Source: Flagellimonas yonaguniensis
Lineage (GTDB): Bacteria; Bacteroidota; Bacteroidia; Flavobacteriales; Flavobacteriaceae
DNA length: 64,000 bases
Reading direction: 5' to 3'
Assembly (NCBI RefSeq): GCF_029193885.1
Contig: NZ_JARFVB010000018.1
Coordinates: 1-64,000 of the forward strand
Positions 9,373-15,571 of this stretch are shown here, piece after piece; positions within the stretch are counted from its first letter, which is position 1, and each line of letters begins with the position of its first letter. The notes under the pieces are model-generated. The model worked only from the letters and a program-made list of their open reading frames with translations. It did no database searches and was not told where the DNA came from. A program made the position numbers and the translations under genes.

Positions 9373-10974
9373 TTACTTTTCTCCTTGGTTATCAAATATC
9401 GACCTGACTTCCCTGTGCACCTTCAAATAATGGCGCTCCAAATCCCCTTCCTTGATTTCAAGGGGCTTGGGCAATCCCTTTGGTATCTCAGGCTTGGGAA
9501 ACCGCACCTTTCGGTCCTTCCCGTCCGCAAAGACCACAAACTCCCCTTGTTTTAACCGAAAGAACACCTCTGCCCTGCGCTTGGACACCTCCTTTTCCCC
9601 TTCCGTGATGCGTCGTTCCAGACTCAGCCCCGAGCTTTTGCTCACACTCCGGGTGGGCATTTTGACCAGTTCAAAGAAGCGCTCATAATACCTTGCCGTA
9701 TCCGGGTCGTTCACCTTCCCAAAGAACTGATAGGACAGATTGGATAAAATAGCCTTGCTGGCCTTCTCCCCGTACATCATATCATTTTGCACCTTATCCT
9801 GCAACACATAAACGCTCACAATATCATAGCTCCGAAGTGTGGCCGGAATCCGGTGCATGTTCAACAACCGTAAGGTAGAGGCCTCTTCCAACAGCATGAA
9901 GGAAGGTTTGCGGTTTCTTCTTGACATCTGTTTGGAAATGGTATGCATAATGGTGGCGATCACCGGGGACAGGGAAGCATCTTTTTGCGGATTGTTCACC
10001 AGGGCAATGACCGAGGGATTCTCGGCATTATTGATGTCCAATGGAATCTCATCGGCGGACAGGACCATAAAAATCTTTCGGGTACTGATCTTTTTGATGG
10101 CATTCGCCAAGGTACTCATCACACCAGCGGTCTGCCGCTCCGACCCCACCCCACTGATAAAGGCATCGGCCATGGCACGTGAGGTAAGGTTCTCCCTTAA
10201 AAACCTGATCAGGCTTTTGGTGCCCAATTGTTGGTAGAGGGCCATCACATGGGGCAGCGTACAAAAATCGGGGTATTCGGTCTTGAGCCGCCAGATCAGT
10301 CCACTTATCAGTCCTTCCGCTGCATCCTTAAAAAAACGGGAGGTACTGTTTTCATCGGAGTCCCGGTGTTCCATCAAATTCTCCAAAAGTACCCGGGACA
10401 CCTCATGGACACTCTCCTCATCGGGCAGGTAACGGGGTGCGATGGGATTCACCCGATGGTAGATCGGCCCAAAGGACACGATGTGAAAGGGTACCTTTTG
10501 ATCTTTCCAGAGGGGGCAGGCCATTTCCGTGATCTCAAAATCCTTGTAATCGTGGATGACCCCAGAGAAACCCTCTCTTTTAAAATGCTCCAAAAAGCCA
10601 TAGATGACGCTTTCGGTCTTCCCGCTCCCTGCGGAGGCCATCACGGACACGCCCCTGCGGATATTGCCCAGCACCAAAGGCCTTCCGCGGACTTTTAATT
10701 TGACCTCGAACACTTTGGAAGGTTTGTCCAAATTCTTATAATAATCCACCAGCCCATAAATGACGGTATGCACAAAAAACAAGGGGAGCCATAAGGTCAT
10801 CGACTGCTCCAAAAGTACATCCCAACCCTTCATCCATCCTATGGACAAAACGAGTACCATAAGACCCGTTATAAAGTAAATAAATCCGTTTTTGAGATAC
10901 CGAATAGCCGCGTAGGATAATCCTCCCCCAAACAACAAACAAAAAACAATTTCAATCCATCCTAAATTTTCCAT
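9373..10974 (-). CDS. Conjugative coupling protein (TraG/VirD4-like, Bacteroidota MobC type)
   Basis: This ATPase would bring the relaxase-DNA complex to a type IV secretion channel at the inner membrane. The N-terminus has two to three hydrophobic segments within the first 95 residues, the usual membrane anchor. Walker A SAGSGKTESV lies near residues 113-122, a Walker B FMLLEEAS near 330, and the TraM-recognition region follows. At 533 residues it is shorter than many family members but shows no visible break. It is the last gene of a minus-strand mobilization operon, after the relaxase (12-bp gap). Confidence 0.85.
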   Translation of the reverse strand: MENLGWIEIVFCLLFGGGLSYAAIRYLKNGFIYFITGLMVLVLSIGWMKGWDVLLEQSMTLWLPLFFVHTVIYGLVDYYKNLDKPSKVFEVKLKVRGRPLVLGNIRRGVSVMASAGSGKTESVIYGFLEHFKREGFSGVIHDYKDFEITEMACPLWKDQKVPFHIVSFGPIYHRVNPIAPRYLPDEESVHEVSRVLLENLMEHRDSDENSTSRFFKDAAEGLISGLIWRLKTEYPDFCTLPHVMALYQQLGTKSLIRFLRENLTSRAMADAFISGVGSERQTAGVMSTLANAIKKISTRKIFMVLSADEIPLDINNAENPSVIALVNNPQKDASLSPVIATIMHTISKQMSRRNRKPSFMLLEEASTLRLLNMHRIPATLRSYDIVSVYVLQDKVQNDMMYGEKASKAILSNLSYQFFGKVNDPDTARYYERFFELVKMPTRSVSKSSGLSLERRITEGEKEVSKRRAEVFFRLKQGEFVVFADGKDRKVRFPKPEIPKGLPKPLEIKEGDLERHYLKVHREVRSIFDNQGEK

Positions 10975-10986
10975 AGCAATACTGTT

Positions 10987-12006
10987 TTAAATTCCGATCG
11001 ACCCCGATTCCAAGGCCTTTCCAATCCCTTTTTTGAGCTGCATCATCGCCTTATAGGCCAATTGCGCCTTATTGGCGGGAATAGTGGGAACGTTGATGCC
11101 CGCCTTGAACAACAATTGTTTGGCCGCTTGCCGTTCATTCGTTGGCAGTCCCAATAATGCGGAAAAGAAGCGTTTGGGATCCTTGTCCAAGAGGTTGCGG
11201 GCATGATAGGTCTCCACAAAATTTCTTTTGTACCCGAACTGTTTGTCAAAAGTCTTTTCCGCTGCCCGATAGAACTTATCCCGATCAAAGCCCTGTTTGA
11301 CGTTCTGTCCATGAAGGGTGGTCTCGGAAGTTCGGAACTTGGACCCTGGGGAAAGGCTATGGGTATTGGTCCTGTCCATTCGGCTCACGATGATATGGAT
11401 ATGGCTTTGGTGGCCCTCCTTGGCCATCCCCGGAACGATGCGCTTCCCGTTGAGTTGGTGTGGGGCCTCTCTTTCAAGGGCATTGATCTGTTCCCGGAGC
11501 TTGGTAATTTCCCCTTGCTCCTGTCCTTCTTGGATGGCCCTGACCCGGTGTTGCAGTTCCAAGATCTTGCTGGCATGGGCCTGGTTCTCCTTGACCTCGC
11601 GGTCCTTTTCGGAATAGGTGCGTTCCCGTTCCAATTTAGCAAAATAGAGGATTTCCTTGACGGTCACTTCGCGGTCCCGGTAAAAGGAGGCCGCATAGGC
11701 CTGCATGACCTGCCGAGCATATTGCCTCAGTTTCTCGGGGTCGTTTCCGATATGCTGGAGTTCCCTTTGGGAGGGACTCACCACCAGGGAATAGAACTTG
11801 GGCTCCCGTTTCTTGAGCTTTGCCGTATTGGCGTCGATCTCGGCAATGACCCGCTCCGCATCGATGTTGTTCTCTTCCTGGTTAAAATACCCCTCCTGCT
11901 GTTCCGGTTCCTTTCCTTCGTTCTCCTTTCCGAGATAATTGACAAAATCCCGGGCACTGCCCTTAAAATTGTCCCCCAGTTGTTGGCGTGTGATGGCGAT
12001 GTACAT
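10987..12006 (-). CDS. Mobilization relaxase (DUF5712-type, MobB-like)
   Basis: The protein would nick oriT and lead the transferred strand. It begins MYIAITRQQLGDNF, as DUF5712 mobilization proteins do. It carries a His-x-His pair in SHIHIIVSRMD (H202, H204), which fits a relaxase HUH-type metal site. A long charged, probably helical stretch spans about 115-185. The gene lies 2 bp after the BfmA-like gene and 12 bp before the coupling protein, a compact mobilization operon. The catalytic tyrosine was not assigned with confidence. Confidence 0.8.
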   Translation of the reverse strand: MYIAITRQQLGDNFKGSARDFVNYLGKENEGKEPEQQEGYFNQEENNIDAERVIAEIDANTAKLKKREPKFYSLVVSPSQRELQHIGNDPEKLRQYARQVMQAYAASFYRDREVTVKEILYFAKLERERTYSEKDREVKENQAHASKILELQHRVRAIQEGQEQGEITKLREQINALEREAPHQLNGKRIVPGMAKEGHQSHIHIIVSRMDRTNTHSLSPGSKFRTSETTLHGQNVKQGFDRDKFYRAAEKTFDKQFGYKRNFVETYHARNLLDKDPKRFFSALLGLPTNERQAAKQLLFKAGINVPTIPANKAQLAYKAMMQLKKGIGKALESGSIGI

Positions 12007-12008
12007 AC

Positions 12009-12593
12009 TTATTGCTTTTTAAGTTTTATGCGGTATTTTTCGATGGCCTCGGGGTTCAAGTCCAATTTGAGGTGGTCCTTGCCAAAGCGGTTATGGAACA
12101 CGCTCACATGGTCTAGCACGTATTTAAAATCCTCCTTGAGCTCCTCCATTTGTTCCTCCAGTCGGTCATAACGGATCTTGGGCACGGTGACCTCTCCATC
12201 AAAAGCTTCAGTCTCCTTGGGTGGCTTGGCCTCGGTCAATTGCTGTTCGATAAAATCAAAATCGCTGTCCCATTCCTCATCCTCGGATGCCAGCTCCTGC
12301 TCAAAGAGCGCCTGCATCATCCCAACGGTGGGCAGGGTCTGTTCCTTTTCGATGCTGCGCATGATGGCGATCATGGCATTGAAGCGCCGACTTATGTAGT
12401 GCTTCATACTGGCCATGGTCTCCCCCAGGTGTTGGTCCGGGGAGATTCCATGTCGTTCAAAAAAGTCCATCATGGCCAAAAGGGTTAGGGATTGGGATTT
12501 TCCAAAAAGCTTGGAAAACCGTCTAAATTTTACCACTACTGAGTTTTTAATGCCCAGAGTTGTAAACCCTTCCTTTTCGTATCCTTTATCCAT
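12009..12593 (-). CDS. BfmA/BtgA-family mobilization protein
   Basis: These proteins are relaxosome accessory factors that bind oriT in Bacteroides mobilizable elements. The 194-residue protein has the basic N-terminal region (KNSVVVKFRRFSKLFGKSQS) and the LLAMMDFFERHGISP segment typical of the family, then an acidic middle and a C-terminal helical part that could form a coiled coil. It is the first gene of the minus-strand mobilization operon. The hairpin-rich non-coding DNA directly upstream (12600-12900) is the expected place for oriT. Confidence 0.8.
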   Translation of the reverse strand: MDKGYEKEGFTTLGIKNSVVVKFRRFSKLFGKSQSLTLLAMMDFFERHGISPDQHLGETMASMKHYISRRFNAMIAIMRSIEKEQTLPTVGMMQALFEQELASEDEEWDSDFDFIEQQLTEAKPPKETEAFDGEVTVPKIRYDRLEEQMEELKEDFKYVLDHVSVFHNRFGKDHLKLDLNPEAIEKYRIKLKKQ

Positions 12594-12682
12594 TTTTTTG
12601 TAAAAAACGACCTGATTTTATTGGGCCAGAGGCCTTTTTTAGTAAAAAACTGCCGAACGCTTATTTTTCTTGATTCCGAAAA

Positions 12683-12778
12683 CCCCCAAAAACAGGGGGC
12701 CTTGCGCAGCAACTATGATCGGTAGGACGCGCGAGCGTGCTACCCTCTTGCTTCTCCGATTTGTCCCTGCGGGACAAA
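12683..12778. other. Candidate origin of transfer (three hairpins)
   Basis: Three inverted repeats follow each other just upstream of the mobilization operon. The first is CCCCC/GGGGG (12683-12699). The second is an imperfect hairpin at 12721-12744 with GGTAG/CTACC and ACGC/GCGT arms around a GCGA loop. The third is TTTGTCC/GGACAAA around CTGCG (12760-12778). oriT sites of Bacteroidota mobilizable elements usually lie directly upstream of bfmA/relaxase genes. The nic site cannot be read from sequence alone. The rest of 12600-12950 shows no convincing gene. Confidence 0.45.
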
Positions 12779-12953
12779 ATCGTATCGCACAACATGACCC
12801 AAGGGTCAGTTGCCTGTTCGTTGAAAGTCAAATCGATGGGTACGGACATAAGGAAAGTCAAACCATTCCGCCAAGGCAGATCAAAATACGTTCCGTACTT
12901 AAAATGCTGTTGAAAACCAACCCTTTAAAGATAGAAAAACCAACCATGAACCC

Positions 12954-12984
12954 ATAAAAAAAGCCCATCATAATGGATGGGCTT
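12954..12984 (-). terminator. Rho-independent terminator of the 65-aa gene
   Basis: A 9-bp perfect stem (AAGCCCATC at 12961-12969 with GATGGGCTT at 12976-12984) has a 6-nt loop and, on the minus strand, is followed by a run of seven T. It lies 20 bp past the stop of the minus-strand gene at 13004. Confidence 0.8.
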
Positions 12985-13003
12985 CGATGGTGTGTTTTGT
13001 GGT

Positions 13004-13201
13004 TTACATATTGAATACAAAATCATAATTGTATAGATTTCGCATAGCTTCCTCTTCCAATAGGACATCATAGTCCTTGTCATGGGTTTTGGCAAATTGG
13101 AGCAATTCGGTCCCGGAACGACTTTCCACATCTTCTTTGGATACGGAAAGCAAGCGTTCCTGGGTTTCGCTATCGAGGTTTGTAAAATTCAAATAGACCA
13201 T
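13004..13201 (-). CDS. Small hypothetical element protein (65 aa)
   Basis: No function is recognised. The protein is acidic and predicted helical (ETQERLLSVSKEDVESRSG, then EEEAMRNLYNYDFVF). The coding call rests on composition, on a strong terminator directly downstream, and on its place in a run of minus-strand element genes. Its start lies 27 bp after the next small gene. Confidence 0.55.
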   Translation of the reverse strand: MVYLNFTNLDSETQERLLSVSKEDVESRSGTELLQFAKTHDKDYDVLLEEEAMRNLYNYDFVFNM

Positions 13202-13227
13202 AATTCAATGTTAAAGAAATTTATTGC

Positions 13228-13332
13228 TCACAAATCATAAAGGATAGGGTCAAAACCATCGGGATAATCCCCAAGGTCATGTTTCAGTTCCGACCCTATT
13301 TCAAGATCGGTCATATCTGTATTCGCTTCCAT
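13228..13332 (-). CDS. Very small hypothetical protein (34 aa)
   Basis: The frame could begin further upstream inside the JAB gene, but the ATG at 13332 gives a plain acidic 34-residue protein starting MEANTDMTDLE and avoids overlap with the JAB-domain gene, which ends at 13343. No family is recognised. It sits between two genes on the same strand with short gaps, as expected for an operon member, but its length leaves the call uncertain. Confidence 0.35.
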   Translation of the reverse strand: MEANTDMTDLEIGSELKHDLGDYPDGFDPILYDL

Positions 13333-13342
13333 GGTATTATTT

Positions 13343-13792
13343 CTATAAGATCCCATTATCCGCAAAACTGTAGTATCGTCCATCAGGGGCAAGGATGATA
13401 TGATCCAAAATCTTGACATCAAAAAGCTGTGCCGCCGCTTTGATCTTTTGGGTCAATTGTTTGTCCTGATAACTGGCCTTGAGTTGTCCCGAGGGATGGT
13501 TATGGGCGAGTATAATCCCAACGGAAAGAGTCTTTAGCGTAATGGCAAAAAGGATGCGCACATCCACCAAGGTTCCCGTGATGCCCCCATGGGAAAGCGG
13601 ATAGATGCCCTTGACCTTGTTGGACTGGTTGAGCAGCACGATTTTAAAGGTCTCGTTCAGGCCTATGGTCTGATTGTCCCAATTTTGGAACAACAGTTCC
13701 GCTACCTCATTGGAGTTGGTCACGGAAAGGGATTTCAGGGTACTGAGCTTTTCCCGATAACTGATCTGTATTTCATTGACACGGTGTTCCAT
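13343..13792 (-). CDS. RadC-like JAB domain protein
   Basis: This is a JAB/MPN-family protein of the RadC type that is common on mobile elements. The full metal site is present: H97 and H99 in AHNHPSG, with S107 and D110 completing the HxH-x7-S-x2-D pattern. At 149 residues it lacks the N-terminal helix-hairpin-helix part of full-length RadC, as element-borne copies usually do. Its role on elements is not established. It lies in the minus-strand run after ssb; a likely ssb terminator precedes it, so it may have its own promoter. Confidence 0.85.
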   Translation of the reverse strand: MEHRVNEIQISYREKLSTLKSLSVTNSNEVAELLFQNWDNQTIGLNETFKIVLLNQSNKVKGIYPLSHGGITGTLVDVRILFAITLKTLSVGIILAHNHPSGQLKASYQDKQLTQKIKAAAQLFDVKILDHIILAPDGRYYSFADNGIL

Positions 13793-13814
13793 TTCATGTG
13801 TTTTTAAGGATGGA

Positions 13815-13848
13815 TAAAAAAGGGGTGCCCAAGAATTTGGACTCCCCT
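13815..13848 (-). terminator. Probable terminator of ssb
   Basis: An imperfect hairpin (GGGGTGCCCAA at 13822-13832 against TTTGGACTCCCC) lies between the ssb stop and the JAB gene. On the minus strand it is followed by a T-run (complement of 13816-13821). Mismatches in the stem make it a moderate call. Confidence 0.5.
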
Positions 13849-13854
13849 ATTCCA

Positions 13855-14196
13855 TCAATCATTGTTACCGCCCAACAATAGAATCTCACTGGCCACTACT
13901 TCGGTGACATACTTTTTATTGCCCTCTTTGTCCTCATAGGATCGGGTGGTCAATTTCCCTTCGATGGCAATTTCCTTGCCCTTGGTCACAAATCCTTCGA
14001 TGATGTCGGCGAGTTTCCCCCATCCGATCACGGTGTGCCATTCGGTATTGGTCACCCGTTCCCCTTCGGAGTTCTTGTAATGTTCATTGGTGGCCATGGT
14101 GAACCTTGCCACACGTTTCCCTTTGTCAAGGTCTGTGATGGTGGGATCTTGTCCCACATTTCCGATCAACTGCACTTTGTTTCTCAATGTACTCAT
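13855..14196 (-). CDS. ssb: Single-stranded DNA-binding protein
   Basis: SSB coats single-stranded DNA during transfer, replication and repair. The 113-residue OB-fold protein starts at MSTLRNKVQLIGNVGQDP, the family N-terminus; the longer frame upstream has no family match, so this ATG was chosen. Conserved parts include GKRVARFTMATNEHYKNSEGE, TEWHTVIGWGKLAD and a basic KLTTRSYEDKEGNKKY stretch. The usual acidic C-terminal tip (DDIPF-like) is missing: the protein ends LLGGNND, like other short element-borne SSBs, so contacts with host repair proteins may differ. Confidence 0.93.
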   Translation of the reverse strand: MSTLRNKVQLIGNVGQDPTITDLDKGKRVARFTMATNEHYKNSEGERVTNTEWHTVIGWGKLADIIEGFVTKGKEIAIEGKLTTRSYEDKEGNKKYVTEVVASEILLLGGNND

Positions 14197-14249
14197 GATA
14201 AAAAGTTTTAAAGGTCTGCCGTCTTCCTTTATTGGATAGATCAGCAAAC

Positions 14250-14820
14250 AGGGTTAATAAATCCCCTCTATTTTTTTGGATTTTGTTTCCCAAATTTTAA
14301 GGGGCGTTTGTTTGCTTCTTACGTGCGCAGCACCATAAAAGAAGGGGGTTCTGTCAAGGCTTTTGGGCGGAAATCGGGAGGCTCCGAGACGTAGCAAAAC
14401 CCTGACCGCCGATGGCGGGCAAGGTTTTCAAGGAAGTGGAAACCCTATTTGTGGACAAAACAGGGCCTGGCCTTGACAGGTTCGATAAGGGCCCTTGGGA
14501 ATTCCTTCAGACCCATTGGCAAGGGAGTGTACGGGAAGTTGAGCGAGTGCAGGCGATGGTGTCCTGATTGGAAGTCCCTGGGCCCTGCCCTGTTTTTCGA
14601 CGACCCGAAAAACAACCAGGGCTTCTTTTATTATGGGACCCTTAAAATTTGATGGGTGGACAGACGGATTTGTGGCCTTGCACAGCAAAACCCCAAGAAG
14701 GGTTTGCAAAGGAAGGACACACCGAAAATCCGTATGGACGACTTCCATATTGGCCAAATGATAATACATCAACTATTGCGATAGTACTAAGTCAAAAATA
14801 CTTGTACAATCCTATAACTT
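14250..14820. other. Non-coding, G+C-rich element DNA
   Basis: No convincing gene was found here on either strand; open frames have unnatural composition. The stretch holds short inverted repeats, for example GCCGATGGC within CTGACCGCCGATGGCGGGCA at about 14401, and TTTTTCGACGACCCGAAAAA near 14591. It also has copies of a short TGCGCAGCA/TGCACAGCA motif (about 14326 and 14684) that recurs in the candidate oriT region (about 12703). It could hold a second cis site such as a replication or single-strand initiation region, but nothing proves this. Confidence 0.4.
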
Positions 14821-14829
14821 GGTTTCCTT

Positions 14830-15390
14830 TTAGTCTTTCTGGAACAGCTCCCTCTGATCGTTCGGGGAAGGTTTGGCATCTGGAAGCTTTGAAGTTTTCA
14901 TTTTGTCCCTTAGGGCCTGTCGTCGTTTCTCATAGATCCAGAGCCTCAATTGTTTCAAAAGACCCATCTCATATTCGGACAGTTGTTGGGGAGCTACTTC
15001 TTCCATGGCCTCGATCTGTCCCGTTTTGTTGAAGGTCTTGGCATACTGGAGCCCACACCAGGTATAGATGTTCGCCCATTCATTGGGCATGGGTGCCTCA
15101 TAGGTCCTGGGCATCATGTAGGCCACAACCTCTGTCAAGGAAGCCATGTGTTCACCTTGCATCTGGGTCAATAGACGGGCCATGGTAATGTTCCCCAAAA
15201 GATCTTTGGGAACGGTATCCTCCCATTGTGAAGAATATACAATGATGGGACTTTGCAGTAGGTCCATAAAGTCCATGACAAAATCGGATTTAGCCTTTTT
15301 AAGGGACTTGCGACAAGTGTTTTGAGTTGGTGTTTTTGTTGGCTCCAGTTCAAAGCGAAAATCCAGTTGCACTACGTTTTGTTTTTCCAT
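14830..15390 (-). CDS. Hypothetical element protein (186 aa) sharing the parB leader
   Basis: No family is recognised. The predicted protein is soluble, begins MEKQNVVQLDFRFELEP, has a Trp/Tyr-rich middle (NEWANIYTWCGLQYAKTFN) and a basic, helical C-terminal third. The ATG at 15390 was chosen because the 110 bp before it align with the DNA before parB up to the same GATCATGGAAA context; the upstream extension of the frame runs through that leader and is not protein-like. The shared leader suggests co-regulation with parB. Confidence 0.6.
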   Translation of the reverse strand: MEKQNVVQLDFRFELEPTKTPTQNTCRKSLKKAKSDFVMDFMDLLQSPIIVYSSQWEDTVPKDLLGNITMARLLTQMQGEHMASLTEVVAYMMPRTYEAPMPNEWANIYTWCGLQYAKTFNKTGQIEAMEEVAPQQLSEYEMGLLKQLRLWIYEKRRQALRDKMKTSKLPDAKPSPNDQRELFQKD

Positions 15391-15510
15391 GATCTGTGTT
15401 TTAAATTGAACAATAGTGGCAGACCAGCAAACGCAAGGGAACATTTTGGAGTGGGAAGGAAACGGAATAAAAAGTGACATCGGCAACGGCTTTATGCCGT
15501 CCCTTGTCCA
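15391..15510 (-). promoter_or_regulatory. Duplicated leader, copy A (upstream of the 186-aa gene)
   Basis: Read on the minus strand, this leader holds a short hairpin ACGGC-ATAAA-GCCGT, then GTCACTTTTTATTCCG, then the start codon. The blocks at 15456-15478 and 15485-15509 are identical to those at 22548-22570 and 22578-22602 before parB, at nearly the same distance from the start codon (111 and 115 bp). It is likely a shared promoter or RNA leader. Confidence 0.6.
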
Positions 15511-15571
15511 AGAAATATTTTCCCGGGTTTATCTTTGGGCAGTATTGGTCGGAATACGTTCCAACATGCTT

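Noticed and set aside
11203..12171. Long plus-strand open frame opposite the relaxase gene
   Set aside because: It mirrors the relaxase code in the opposite strand; the relaxase has family motifs, the shadow frame has none.
14428..14772. 114-codon minus-strand open frame
   Set aside because: Composition is unlike a protein, no family resemblance, and it crosses inverted repeats of the non-coding stretch.
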